From Achatina immaculata (taxonomy: Eukaryota; Mollusca; Gastropoda; Stylommatophora; Achatinidae), in assembly GCA_009760885.1 (NCBI GenBank), contig CM019701.1, forward strand, positions 13,041,963-13,105,962: a stretch of 64,000 nt of DNA. Direction: 5' to 3'. A model generated the notes under the pieces. The model made no database searches, was not told the DNA's origin, and was given only the letters and a program-made list of their open reading frames with translations. Below, piece after piece: positions 1-12,047 of the stretch (the stretch's first letter is position 1; each line of letters starts with the position of its first letter). The translations under genes were made by a program, and so were the position numbers.

Positions 1-747
1 GTCCTTGAACATCTCCATATACGAAGCCAACAGGCGAGCCATTGGGAGACCACTTCACCTCCACATCTAGCAGTAAATGAGGAAGGACAAGACAAGACAA
101 GAGTATAGCGTCAACGTTAGTCATTTCTAAGCAAAACAAAGAAGTTCAGAATTACAAAAATGGTTACATTTCTATCACAAAACTATTACATACACAAATG
201 AAAGTTTGATTGCAATAACTTTATCGAGCTCTGCAAAGCAAATACTGAAATGTAGAAAAATTAGACTTACCTACTTCTACTTCGGCAAGGGAATAAGTTT
301 TAGACAGAAATACAATTGTTATCATAATTTATTTAACATACAGCCATGTGTTACATAAAATTGTTATCTTTGTTTGTTATTTAACATACAATCAAGTGTT
401 ACATACTAGGATTAGGAAAGAATGTGACAAGGATTTTATTAGTACTTTTTTTTTAAATTTGCACAAATTTATTTTGATTTTTCATCTGAAAATTCTTAAA
501 TTGAAATCCTTAACACATTGGGAAAAATTGATGAAAATGTTGGTTGCGCCAGCTACATCTATAGAAATAGTTGGATACATCAAGGATAGCATAGGCATGG
601 CTATAATCTCAGAGAGGCAGGCAGAACAAAGTATTTAAAAACAAACTGTACCACAGAGTCTCTGTTTACAGCAAAAAGAGGTGAGAGTAAGATATGGCGA
701 TGTTCTATGCAGATGAAACTCTGGCGAGATATCTAGAGCTAACAGAG
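1..747. other. AT-rich sequence, no gene recognised
   Basis: I see no coding signal, RNA gene or transposon here. One short open frame (348-638, 96 codons) has AT-biased composition and no recognisable motif, so I do not call it a gene. From about 640 onward the first diverged units of the downstream minisatellite family appear. Confidence 0.6.
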
Positions 748-1510
748 ACGAGGGTAATTTTCTAGTATAAGAAATCAGTGCTCGAGTGTAGATACAGGAG
801 ATTGGTGTAGGTCTCAGAGACATGGAACAAGTTTACACTACAAGAAAGTAGCGCTCAATTGTAGATACAGGAGACTGATGTAGCTCTCAAAGACATGGAG
901 CAAGTTTACACTATAAGAAAGTAGCGCTCAATTGTAGATACAGGAGACTGATGTAGCTCTCAAAGACATGGAGCAAGTTTACACTATAAGAAAGTAGCGC
1001 TCAATTGTAGATACAGGAGACTGATGTAGCTCTCAGAGACATGGAACAAGTTTACACTATAAGAAAGTAGCGCTCAATTGTAGATACAGGAGACTGATGT
1101 AGCTCTCAGAGACATGGAACAAGTTTACACTATAAGAAAGTAGCGCTCAATTGTAGATACAGGAGACTGATGTAGCTCTCAGAGACATGGAACAAGTTTA
1201 CACTATAAGAAAGTAGCGCTCAATTGTAGATACAGGAGACTGATGTAGCTCTCAGAGACATGGAACAAGTTTACACTATAAGAAAGTAGCGCTCAATTGT
1301 AGATACAGGAGAAGGATGTAGCTCTCAGAGACATGGAACAAGTTTACACTACAAGAAAGTAGCGCTCAATTGTAGATACAGGAGACTGATGTAGCTCTCA
1401 AAGACATGGAGCAAGTTTATACTACAAGAAAGTAGCGCTCAATTGTAGATACAAGAGGTTGATGTTGCTCTCAGAGACATGGAGTAAGTGTACAACACAA
1501 GAAGGTAATG
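748..1510. repeat. 73-bp minisatellite, about 10 units
   Basis: Head-to-tail units of 73 bp contain the cores AAGTTTACACTATAAGAAAG, GCGCTCAATTGTAGATACAG and CTCAGAGACATGGAACAAG. The middle units are nearly identical and the edge units are diverged, as expected for unequal exchange. The parts 'TATAAGAAA', 'GTAGATACAGGAGAC' and 'CTCAGAGA' correspond to parts of the other arrays up to 6245, so this looks like one branch of a common repeat family. Confidence 0.95.
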
Positions 1511-1931
1511 ATCAAGTGTACATAGACGATAGTAATAAAGCCTTCAGGAAAGACTAGTCATTTTACACTAAAATAATTAGTTCTTACAAGTACAAATAGA
1601 CTACTAATGGAACCTTTAGAGAAAGAGAGAGAGAGAAAACGCTACAAGAAATAAGTTTCTGCTTATGCAAAATAAAAACGACATTCGTGGACAGCTCGGA
1701 GGAAGACAACGATTTTACACAGCAAAATTCAATATTCATAAAGAGAGGACACTGACAGAGACTTCGGTCGTAGAAAAAAAACACACACTAATAAATCAGT
1801 TCTCAAAAGTACAGAGAAGAGACTGATGACACTTTCAAAGAAAGAACAGTTTTACAATTTAAGAAAAGAAAGTGGATATGTGGACACAGATGCGCCTGAC
1901 TGAGCTGTATCTGAAAGAGAGCAGTTCTACA
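1511..1931. repeat. Diverged single units of the same minisatellite family
   Basis: Isolated pieces such as 'ACAAGAAGGTAATGATCAAGTGTACATAGACG' style blocks recur at irregular spacing. They resemble the neighbouring arrays but form no regular array. A short GAGAGAGAGAGA run lies near 1621. No gene is seen. Confidence 0.5.
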
Positions 1932-2775
1932 TTACATGAAAAAAGTGATCAAGTGTTTACAGATACAATGACGGAGGTTTAGAAGTCTCCACATGAAAAC
2001 ACTGATCATGTGTTTACAGAAACAATGACGAAGGTTTAGAAGTCTCCACATGAAAACACTGATCATGTGTTTACAGAAACAATGACGAAGGTATAGAAGT
2101 CTCCACATGAAAACAGTGGTCATGTGTTTACAGAAACAATGACGAAGGTTTAGAAGTCTCCACATGAAAACAGTGACCATGTGTTTACAGAAACAATGAC
2201 GAAGGTTTAGAAGTCTCCACATGAAAACACTGATCATGTGTTTACAGAAACAATGACGAAGGTATAGAAGTCTCCACATGAAAACAGTTGTCATGTGTTT
2301 ACAGAAACAATGACGAAGGTATAGAAGTCTCCACATGAAAACAGTTGTCATGTGTTTACAGAAACAATGACGAAGGTATAGAAGTCTCCACATGAAAACA
2401 GTGGTCATGTGTTTACAGATACAATGACGAAGGTATAGAAGTCTCCACATTAAAACAGTTGTCATGTGTTTACAGAAACAATGACGAAGGTATAGAAGTC
2501 TCCACATGAAAACAGTGGTCATGTGTTTACAGAAACAATGACGAAGGTTTAGAAGTCTTCACATGAAAACAGTGATCATGTGTTTACAGAAACAATGACG
2601 AAGGTATAGAAGCCTCCACATGAAAACACTGATCATGTGTTTACAGATACAATGACGAAGGTATAGAAGTCTGCACATGAAAACAGTTGTCATGTGTTTA
2701 CAGATACAATGACGAAGGTATAGAAGTCTCCACATGAAAACACTGGTCATATGTTTACAGACCTAATGTTGAAGA
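1932..2775. repeat. 57-bp minisatellite, about 14-15 units
   Basis: The units are 57 bp with cores ATGACGAAGGTATAGAAGTC and TCATGTGTTTACAGAAACA. Because 57 is a multiple of three, the minus strand stays open as a 19-residue repeat (for example the 196-codon frame 1932-2522, repeating MTTVFMWRLLYLRHC...). The frame is broken at 2523-2558 and reopens at 2559-2750. Nothing suggests translation: there is no unique flanking sequence, no signal peptide and no codon bias. I read the open frame as a by-product of the period. Confidence 0.93.
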
Positions 2776-3182
2776 TTTACGAGGAAGAGAACAGTTTTAG
2801 AATATAGTTACAAAACTGTACAGGAGCTCACAGAGGAAGAGCGAAACGCCTGAAGTTAGTGCTCACATCTAACATAGGCTACACTAATCGGGCTCTCAGA
2901 GAAAGAGAGAAATTGTACGCTATAAGAAATCAGTGCACACGTGTACAAAAACAAGTTTGAGGAGACCGTCAGAGAAAAGAAAGAGCACTGCAGAAACTCA
3001 GGTTTCATGGTTGAATAAAGAAGATGGATGTAAATCTCATAGAAAGAGAATAAGCCGAGATTATTGCACGTCTCCGAGAGCGAGTCTAGTGAAGTCATGA
3101 GAGAATGTGAACAAGTTTACACTACAAGAACTCAGCGCCCGTGTGTACAGAGACCAGACTAATTAATCTTTATGAGAATGAT
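2776..3182. repeat. Irregular diverged minisatellite units
   Basis: Pieces such as ACTATAAGAAATCAGTGCAC and CTCAGAGAAAGAGA recur without a fixed period. They are clearly related to the arrays on both sides. No gene is seen. Confidence 0.5.
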
Positions 3183-3300
3183 TGATTGATTGATCTTTAT
3201 TTCAAAAGGGTTAAGAATTGGGCACGCAGGCCCGTCTGATATTCTGCCCTTTATCATACATCTTACACTCTATTTCAGACATTCTGTAAATATGCTATTC
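3183..3300 (-). mobile_element. 3' tail of an L2/CR1-like LINE, (AATC)n seed
   Basis: On the minus strand this reads ...GGGCAGAATATCAGACGGGC..., then TTAACCCTTTTGAAATAAAG and then ATCAATCAATCAATC. The same tail occurs on the plus strand at 12411-12536, and in shorter form near 10290, 10871 and 26295. At 26295 it lies downstream of a recognisable LINE C-terminus, which is why I assign it to an L2/CR1-like LINE. The microsatellite end is typical of 5'-truncated copies of that group. Confidence 0.7.
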
Positions 3301-3705
3301 GTGTAACAAACATAATTAACATTGAAGCTGAGAGACATAAAATATAACATTTACGCATCGCTCTTATCCATTCACTCAGTACAGAAGTAACTACATACAT
3401 ATATAAATGACTATCTACTAAACACAAATTTCAGGACTAGTCAGACTAAACAATTAACTGTATTCAGTGTCTGTAAGAGCAGTCTAAAATAACTTGAGAG
3501 GGAAGAACAGACTACTCAACAAGAAATCAGAGACCACTGGGCGAGTCAGAGCAAGAGAGCACTGTGATAAATCAGCAAAGAGACTCACAGAGCACCGCAA
3601 GTTTCAGTTCTCTGTGTAGACAGGACGAGTGAAATCTTCAGACACTACAAGAAATGGATACACAGAGGCGTCTGACTGAGTCATAGAAGAAAGAATATCA
3701 TTTCA
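3301..3705. other. AT-rich spacer with stray minisatellite units
   Basis: No coding or RNA feature is recognised. From about 3500 onward fragments such as CAAGAAATCAGAGACCACTG belong to the surrounding minisatellite family. Confidence 0.5.
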
Positions 3706-4175
3706 ACCCTACAAGATATCAGTGATCACGTGTACAGAAACTGAATTGATTAAGCCCTGGAGGAAAGTTGATCAGCTCTAACACTACAAGATATCAGTGA
3801 TCACGTGTACAGAAACTGAATTGATTAAGCCCTGGAAGAAAGTTGATCAGCTCTAACACTACACGATGTCAGTGATCACGTGTACAGAAACTGAATTGAT
3901 TAAGCCCTGGAAGAAAGTTGATCAGCTCTAACACTACAATATATCAGTTATCACGTGTACAGAAACTGAATTGATTAAGCCCTGGAAGAAAGTTGATCAG
4001 CTCTAACACTACAATATATCAGTTATCACGTGTACAGAAACTGAATTGATTAAGCCCTGGAAGAAAGTTGATCAGCTCTAACACTACAATATATCAGTTA
4101 TCACGTGTACAGAAACTGAATTGATTAAGCCCTGGAAGAAAGTTGATCAGCTCTAACACTACACGATGTCAGTGA
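3706..4175. repeat. 75-bp minisatellite, about 6 units
   Basis: The units are 75 bp with cores TACAAGATATCAGTGATCAC, GTGTACAGAAACTGAATTG and GGAAGAAAGTTGATCAGCTC. Unit starts at 3709 and 3784 give the period. Internal units differ at only a few positions (for example CACGATGTC against CAATATATC), so amplification was fairly recent. Confidence 0.95.
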
Positions 4176-4448
4176 CCTCGTGAGCAGAGATTGGACTAAC
4201 GTTCAGAATGAAAACCGTTTCACATTTCAGTAAGTCAGTGCCCACCACTACAGACAGGAGACTTGTGGGACACACACAGAGAAAGAAAGGAACCACAAAA
4301 ACCTCAGCGCTCACAGGTTCAGAGACCTGGCTACTAATCCTGATTGTGGACACTGAGAAACAGGTTTACACTTCATAAAATCCGAGTAAACCTGTACAAA
4401 TAAAAACAAAACTGATCAAGTCCACAGAGAGAGTCAACATCTTTTAAC

Positions 4449-4640
4449 TACAAGAAATCAGTACACACGTGCGTACAAGAAATCAGTACACACGTGCGTA
4501 CAAGAAATCAGTACACACGTGCGTACAAGAAATCAGTACACACGTGCGTACAAGAAATCAGTACACACGTGCGTACAAGAAATCAGTACACACGTGCGTA
4601 CAAGAAATCAGTACACACGTGCGTACAAGAAATCAGAGCG
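4449..4640. repeat. 25-bp minisatellite, about 8 units
   Basis: The unit is TACAAGAAATCAGTACACAC followed by GTGCG, and copies are almost perfect. It looks like a shortened version of the 57-75-bp units (the 'ACAAGAAATCAGT...CACGTG' part) that was amplified alone. The 83-codon open frame across it (4469-4720) is just translated repeat. Confidence 0.95.
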
Positions 4641-4879
4641 TTCATGTAGGTACATGTCTAACTAAACCCTCCAGGAAAAAAACATCTGCAGGAAATCAGT
4701 TCTCAGGCTTTGGTAGATGAGATTGTCCTAAATGTCCAAGAAGGAGAACAAATGCACAAGATATCAGAGACCATGTGCACAGAGAAGAGTTTGGTGCGGG
4801 TCTCAGAGAAATTGAGCACTACATCAAATCAATGCTGAGGTCTGCACAGAAGTGTGGGTTGAAGTCTGGGGACAGATCG

Positions 4880-6245
4880 GAGAGTTCTATACTACAAGAA
4901 AACAATCCTCGTGTATACAGGGAAAAAAGAAGTCTTACACTCCAGAAATCAAAGTTAGAGTGTAAAGAGACGACAATGAAGGGCCCTCAGATAAAGTGAA
5001 CTACAAGAAGTCAGGTTCAAGTGCAAAGAGACAAGAGTGAATGGACCTCAGATAAAGTGAATTGCAAGAAATCAGGTTCAAGTGTAAAGATACGAGACTG
5101 AAGGGCCATCAGAGAAAGTGAACAGCAATAAATCAGGTTCAAGTGTAAAGAGAAAAGAGTGAATGGACCTCAGAGAAAGTGAACAGCAAGAAATCAGGTT
5201 CAAGTGTAAAGAGACATGACTGAAGAGCCCTCAGAGAAAGCAAACTGCAAGAAATCAGCTTCAAGTGTAAAGAGACGAGAATGAAGGGCACTTAGAGAAA
5301 GTGAACTGACAGAAATTAGTGTTCAAGTGTAAAGAGACATGACTGAAGGGACCTCAGAGAAAGTTAACTGCAAGAAATCAGATTCAGATATAAAGAGACA
5401 AGACTGAAGAGACCTTAGAGAAAGTGAACTGCAAGAAATCAGGTGCAAGTGTAAAGAGACGAGAATGAAGGGTCCTGAGAGAAGCAAACTGCAAAAAATT
5501 CAGGTTCAAATGTAAAGAGACGAGAATGAACGGCCCTCAGAGAACGTGAACTGCAATAAATCAGGTTCAGGTGTAAAGAGAAAATATTGCATGGACCTCA
5601 GAGAAAGTGAATTGCAAGAAATCAGGTTCAAGTGTAAAGATACGAGATTAAAGTGACCTCAGAGAAAGTGAGCTGCAAGTAATCAGATTCAAATATAAAG
5701 AGACATGACTGAAGGGACCTCAGAGAAAGTGAACTGCAAGAAATCAGGTTAAATTATAAAGAGACAAGACTGAAGGGACCTCAGAGAAAGTGAACTGCAA
5801 GAAATCAGGTTCAAGTGTAAAGACACGAGATTAAAGTGACCTCAGAGAAAGTGAGCTGCAAGAAATCAGATTCAAATATAAAGAGACATGACTGAAGGGA
5901 TCTCAGAGAAATTGAACTGCAAGAAATCAGGTTAAAATATAAAGAGACGAGACTGAAGGGACCTTAGAGAAAGTGATCTGCAAGAAATCAGCTTCAAGTG
6001 TAAAGAGACGAGAATGAATGGCCCTTAGAAAAAGTGAACTGCAAGAAATTAGTGTTCAAGTGTAAAGAGACGAGACTGAAGGGCCCTTAGAGAAAACAAA
6101 CTGCAAGAAATCAGGTTCAAGTGTAAAAAGACGAGAATGAAGGGCCCTTAGAGAAAGTGAACTGCAAGAAATTAGTGTTCAAGTGTAAAGAGACGAGAAT
6201 GAAGGGCCATCAGAGAAAACAAACTGCAAGAAATCAGTGTTCACA
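4880..6245. repeat. About 61-bp diverged minisatellite, about 22 units
   Basis: Units of roughly 61-62 bp contain the cores TGCAAGAAATCAGGTTCAAG, GTGTAAAGAGACGAGA and CCTCAGAGAAAGTGAACTG. Units differ from each other by substitutions and small indels, so this array is older than the 25-, 73- and 75-bp arrays. Some alternation is visible (units with GGTTCAAGTG against GATTCAAATA), which suggests short higher-order repeats around 5640-5940. Confidence 0.9.
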
Positions 6246-7664
6246 TCTGCAGAGACTTGAGTAAAGGTGACCTGAGAAATAGAGAGAACTACGAGAAGTC
6301 AGCGCGCAGGTGAGCAGAAACGAGACTAAAGTAAGTCTCAGAGAAAGAGAAGGTAGCTCTACACTGAAAGAAATCAATTCTTACGTGTGAAAGTAACGTG
6401 ACTGGCTGAGCTCTCAGAGAAAGTGTCCAGAGATAATAGAAAACTGTGCGTTTATAAAGACATTTTCGTCAATCTTCATGCGCATATAGAACAAAAGAAA
6501 GCGATGTTACTCAGGTGACAGATGTTGTTTGCGCAGTTCTTCCTCGCCCTCAGAATTGTTCACGTTTAGATTTCTGAATATTTCGCACTCAGTTCACCTT
6601 GACATGTCTGATATAACTGAACTAACCACCGCCCGGAAGATTATATCAAGATGGCCTCTTTCCAACCCCATTTTCATGAATGATTTTCTTCTTGACACCG
6701 TTCACCGAGTTATTCTCAAGTAATTTGATGGCCAGGGAAGTCCTGCGGCAAGTGGGTGGAACATAGGATCCAGGAGTTGGCCGAAGTAAATGGACGCGAT
6801 GGGTCGAGGTTAACTCCCCCAGAGACGTGGTATCGCGTGTTTAACGATTGGGGAGAACAGATTTCATTGTCTGCTCCATCGCCTGTCCCAGACCAACTCC
6901 ACTGGGCTCAGATCAATAATCTTCCCCAGGCTGAGGTAGGGCTGGTGGCCGTGCGTAGCCAGTCTCTACTAGCACGAGATACCCTGCTTGAGGTAGCTCT
7001 CAAAATTATATGTCCTGTGTGTTTTGGGTAGGAGGAGGAGATAACTGTGTTTGGGTTAAGGAAGGAAAAAATGTTTGGCGTTAAGAGGAGATTATGTTTT
7101 GTTATGAAGAGAAAACTAAATTTCTAAGAAAAGGAACTGTTGTCTTAAGGTGAGATAACTCATGTTCTAGAGGAATATAACCGTGCTCATGAGAAGACTA
7201 TTAAAACGGATGGTTAAATAACTGTTTGGAGATGTCACTTAGGAATGATACAGAAATACTAACATTTAGTCTCCTGTGTTTTCATCGAGAGTCCTGGCTA
7301 AACTGTGAGCAGGTCTGCGTGGAATCATAATAAACCCAGTAAAACCTGTTCCTCCTGGAAAACGATCCATTCATTTTCATTTCATATGTTTGTCTTATTT
7401 ATTACTTTATTGTGGTGGAAAGCATGGGTGAATAAAAGTCTGATCTGGGCTATGACGGGGGTAGGAACAAAATGTTACATGCCTGAGTTCCCCTGGTTAC
7501 GTTTAGGAGAGGGACGTGACAATAGGTCAAAATCCACTTTTCTAGAAGAAGTCAAATCGTCAGTCCTTGTCCAGCTATCGATCATGTCTACAAAGCCCCC
7601 ACTCATTGACCTCACTCACTGACCCTACACATTGACACCACGAAAACGCCAACCTTTTCTATCA
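6246..7664. other. Low-copy sequence, no confident gene
   Basis: An open frame at 6756-7031 (plus, 91 codons) lies in a locally GC-richer patch (6745-7000), but I recognise no domain in it. A frame at 7305-7622 is also unrecognised. A spliced exon cannot be excluded from sequence alone. Nothing else stands out. Confidence 0.4.
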
Positions 7665-8275
7665 GTCGGTCAGTCAGTCAGTCAGTCAGTCAGTCATTTG
7701 CGTGTCCCTTGCGGAACTTAGCTTCCCTAGCAGCTCTCCTGTAGCCCTCTAGGTTGTAAAGCAAGACGCTCTGCTGCTGATGCATCAATTCACTGACCAT
7801 GAAAAATGTCTTGCAGCTATCTTCACCATGGTCTTCCTCTCTTTCTTGTTCCAATTAAGAACCGTTCCAAGAATGTCTTAACTAAACTGCCATGTTTAAT
7901 ACGTCCAGAATATTTAAATTTTCTCTGATTAATCTTCCTTACTAGCCAACCTTCCTTAATATTAAGTTCTTGTAATATGGATATATTTGTTCCTTTTTGT
8001 TTCCATGATATTTGAAGGACTCTTCTGTAGAATTTACATTCAAAGGTATTTATGTGTTTCTCAGCTGTTTTGTTGGTGTCCAGGTCTCACAGGCATATGT
8101 TGCCATGGGAAAAATGCATGCCATTAAAAATCTTATTTTTTATAGATCTGTATGCTCCTCTCCACAGCTTCTTTAGTTGTTTTATGTTTTGAAGAGCACT
8201 AGATTCCTTCTTTTAATATCCCTCATTGTATCTCCATTATTATCCAAGATATTCAAAACTCTCCACCTCGTTTTC
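7665..8275 (-). mobile_element. RTE family C LINE, 3' end with (TGAC)n tail
   Basis: On the minus strand a degraded frame shows the RTE C-terminal region. Stretches like ISILQELNIKEGWL are followed by a domain resembling the GRPKRRWLQDI segment seen at 12048 and 13207, and then by a (TGAC)n tail at 7668-7696. Stops and frameshifts break the frame throughout. The 61 kb copy shows the same order (ISILEELNIEEGWL, then WLQDTVDNL). Only the 3' portion is present, as usual for 5'-truncated LINEs. Confidence 0.75.
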
Positions 8276-9185
8276 CACAAATGCCTGTCCTTTGCCTTTT
8301 TTTCCCGCTCTTGCTCAGGTGAGCCCTCTGTTGCTCAACATCCTCTCCGTTGTTCTTCTCCATGCCTCCTTTGGTCTACCCTTACTTCTGTTTCCTTGTG
8401 GTGTCCATCTTAGTGCTATTTTTTATAGTGAGTTGTCAGTCATTCGGAGCACATGTCCCAACCATTGCCAGCGTCTTTCCTCAATAATTGCTGTCAGTGG
8501 CTTCATCTGCATTTCTGCCAATAAGATCTTATTTCTTACGGTATTTGGCTAAAATATTTTTTATAATTCTTCGTAAACATTTAGTCTGGAAAGAGTTCAG
8601 CTTGTTTTCTATGATTTTGGTGATTTTCCAGCATTGACTTCCATAGAGTAGTACACTTAGAACATTACTCTTAAATATCCTGATTTTCGTATTCATGCTT
8701 ATTTTTTTAGATTTCCATATAGTCTGCAGCATTGCAAAAGCCTGGTTTGCTCTAGTAAGTCTGCTGTTGATGTCCTCTGTGCTGTCTCCATCTTCTCCTA
8801 CTCTACTGCCAAGGTATACAAATTCGTTGCCCTCCTCCACTAACTTGCTATCTACTCTGAATATATTTCTGTTGTTCACATTTTGCTTCATTTACTTTGT
8901 CTTTCCTACATTGATCTTTAGTGCTGTGTTGTTTGCATTCTGAGAGAAATATAGATTCACATTAAATTCTCTGCATTTCTCTGTTATTAATCTTATGTTG
9001 AAAATATGATCTCTTGTTCCTATTCCCTGTCTAAAACCATCTTGGTCCACATTGATTTATCCTTCTATTTTCTTTCGAAGTCTGCCCTTTACGATTTTAA
9101 ACAGAATTTTACTGGCATGACTAATCAGGGCAACATTTATGTAGTGTACATCATCTCTATACCACTCTCAATATTATCATCACCA
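8276..9185 (-). pseudogene. RTE family F reverse-transcriptase relic
   Basis: Reading the minus strand from about 9185, fragments match the order of an RTE reverse transcriptase. First comes an RT block like GFRQGIGTRDHIFNIRLITE with stops. After an apparent internal deletion comes a clean 120-codon stretch (8529-8891) containing FVYLGSRVGEDGDSTEDINS and VLLYGSQCWK, the typical post-RT segment. The 3' part (8280-8525) is nearly the same as 50893-51152. The YADD-bearing part of RT is missing. It directly abuts the family C relic at 8275. Confidence 0.75.
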
Positions 9186-9189
9186 CATC

Positions 9190-9290
9190 TTCCTCTCAGC
9201 TAATTTTCTCCTCACGCCACCACGTTATCATCAGCATAACCTCTAACGTGTCCCTTAAGAAAAAGATGAGGGCTGTCTATCATGGCTCAC
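9190..9290 (-). pseudogene. Short reverse-transcriptase fragment with YADD motif
   Basis: The minus strand reads VRGYADDNVVA followed by a stop. YADD is the catalytic motif of reverse transcriptases, and the GYADDN context differs from the [11 protein letters not shown] context seen elsewhere here. It may therefore be a piece of another LINE clade. It is very short, so chance resemblance is possible. Confidence 0.35.
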
Positions 9291-9419
9291 AGACAAAAGA
9301 CATGTAAATGTAGATGTAGATGACAAACAGCAAGTTAAAAAGTCAATAAAGAATTCTCCAGCGACGCAGAAGTGATTGCTTAATCAAGCGTGATTTCTTC
9401 ACGAATATCTGGGTAACAT

Positions 9420-10065
9420 CTGCCACAGAAACTTGTGAGAATACATATATTTGCATTATTTACTACATGTATTATCTTCTACTTATATTATCTAATATAT
9501 GCATTATTTACTACATGTATTATCTTCTACTTATATTATCTAATATATGTATTATCTTCTACTTATATTATCTAATACATGTATTATCTGATACTTGTAT
9601 TGTCTAATACTTGTATTATCTTATACTTGTATTATCTATACACTTCAGTTACTGTCATCTACACGTTTTAGTTTCTGTTATCTATACACTTCAGTTTTTG
9701 TCATATATACACTTTAGTTTCTGTTATTCATTCACTTTAGTTTCTGTCATCTACACGCTTTAGTCTCTGTTATCTATACACTTCAGTTTGTGTCATATAT
9801 ACACTTCAGTTTATGTTATCTATACACTTTAATTTCTGTTATCTATACACTTCAGTTTCTGTTATTTATACACTTTAGTTTCTGTTATCTATACACTTCA
9901 GTTTCTGTTATCTATACACTTTAGTTTCTGTTATTTATACACTTTAGTTTCTGTTATCTATACACTTCAGTTTCTGTTATCTATACACTACAGTTTCTGT
10001 TATCTATACACTTCAGTTTCTGTTATCTATACACTTTAGTTTCTGTTATCTATACAATTAATTTT
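9420..10065. repeat. AT-rich minisatellites: about 30-bp then 23-bp units
   Basis: From about 9445 to 9640, units of the type TATTATCTTCTACTTATATT repeat imperfectly. From about 9640 to 10060, roughly 18 units of 23 bp follow, with core AGTTTCTGTTATCTATACAC. The two share TATTATCT/TTATCTAT and probably a common origin. Confidence 0.9.
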
Positions 10066-10284
10066 CTCCTTCATTTTGTTTGCGGTCGTAACCAGTTCCA
10101 TCATCTGTACATCTCCGGGGTAATCTAGCTCTTCCTCTCACGGTCATTATATCCCACTCTTTATCACACTGTCATATCTCACACTGTCTCTTACTATCAC
10201 CATACCTCATTATTTCTCTCTTTGTCATCACATCTCTTTCTTTATCTCTCTGTCTCTGTCTGTCCCGCTCTGTCTCGCCATCGT

Positions 10285-10340
10285 GTCAGTTTCTTAACCC
10301 TTTGAAAATAAAGATCAATCAATCAATCAGTCAATCTCTC
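10285..10340 (+). mobile_element. L2/CR1-like LINE 3' tail, (AATC)n seed
   Basis: TTCTTAACCCTTTGAAAATA followed by AAGATCAATCAATCAATC is the terminal part of the tail described at 3183. Only about 50 bp is present. Confidence 0.6.
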
Positions 10341-10384
10341 TGTTGATGTATAACTCTATGTTTTCATATAGTCTTAGCTACTTC

Positions 10385-10865
<481 letters not shown>

Positions 10866-10870
10866 CTCTG

Positions 10871-10955
10871 AAAGGCAGAATGTAAGACTGGCCTGGGTGC
10901 CCATTTCTTTACCCTTTAAAATAAAGATCATTTATTCATTCATTCTCTTTCTCGC
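10871..10955 (+). mobile_element. L2/CR1-like LINE 3' tail, (ATTC)n seed
   Basis: GGCAGAATGTAAGACTGGCC and TTTACCCTTTAAAATAAAG are followed by ATTCATTCATTC. It has the same tail body as at 3183 and 12411, but the terminal microsatellite is ATTC instead of AATC. The 26295 copy has the same ATTC end. Confidence 0.65.
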
Positions 10956-12037
10956 TGTCACTGCCTTCGTTATTCTCTCACTCTCTCATCTCACTCACTC
11001 TCTCTTTCTTCCCTTCTTATAACTTCATACATGGTTAATGTAGATTATTTACCCCCTTTACAACAACGCTTTTCTCTTTACTGTAGACTTTCTAGTACGT
11101 GTACACTACACCATGTTTCTCTATCGTCTGTACTAATAGATATCGATTTGTTAAACTGTAGTGAATGAGATACAAAGTAATAATACATTTATTACACATA
11201 CATAGTTCAGTCTCCCACTGTCTCTCTCTCTCTCTCTCTCTATCTGTGTGTGTCTTTGTCCCTCTTAATATCTGTCATTAGCTCCCTTAACTCTTTCTTT
11301 TTCTCTTTGTCTCTCTGTCTCCCTCTAACTTTCTTTCTCTCTGTCTCTCTGTTCTTCTTTCTCTCTATCTCTCTCTGTCTCTCTTTCTCTCTTTCTCTCT
11401 GTCCTTATGGTTAGCTCCTCTATTTTGTTTTCATTACTTCCCTCATCTTTCCTTTTCTCTCTCCTTTCTCTGCTTTCTCTCTCTCTTTCTCTCTCGTTCT
11501 CTATCTCTTTCTCTCTATCTTTCCCTCTCTCTCCTCTCTGTGTCCTACATCTTTTTCTACTCATTTTGCCCGATGTTACCTCCCTTTTACATCCTCTATC
11601 TCTGTCTTTACCTCCATCTCTATCTGTCGTCGCTTCCTTTCTGCATGTGTGTGCATTGTTACCCCCTGCCTGTCTGTCTGTCTGTCTGATGTTACCTCAG
11701 CTCATCAACATTATCTGCTTTAACACACACACACACACACTCTCTCGCTCTCTCTGTCGTCATCTCTCTTTTCCTCTCCTTCACTTTCTCATCTTCCCAT
11801 CCCATCCTGTATATAAAAAATAAACCATACTCCTTCCTACAACCTCAAACTTTTCCAGTATCTATTTTATGTCGACTACATGCCTCCAATAATCATAAAA
11901 CTTAAAAATGTATTTTAGACGGGTCTTACAGACACATAATTCAGTTTTTTGATTATTCAGAATAGTACAGAGTTTTTTGTTTGACAGATAGTCATTTATA
12001 TATGTATGTAGTTACTTTAAAGTTAATTATATTTCTT
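10956..12037. other. Low-complexity CT-rich stretch, no gene
   Basis: CT tracts occur at 10960-11010, 11215-11550 and 11735-11800, and a short (CA)n at about 11725-11740. The open frames 11325-11564 (minus) and 11407-11823 (plus) are low-complexity. 11560-11720 and 11810-12037 hold nothing I recognise. Confidence 0.6.
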
Positions 12038-12047
12038 ATATGAGCAG

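Noticed and set aside
11407..11823. 138-codon Leu/Ser-rich membrane-like frame
   Set aside because: Product of CT-rich low complexity; the opposite strand gives an equally open Arg/Glu-rich frame.
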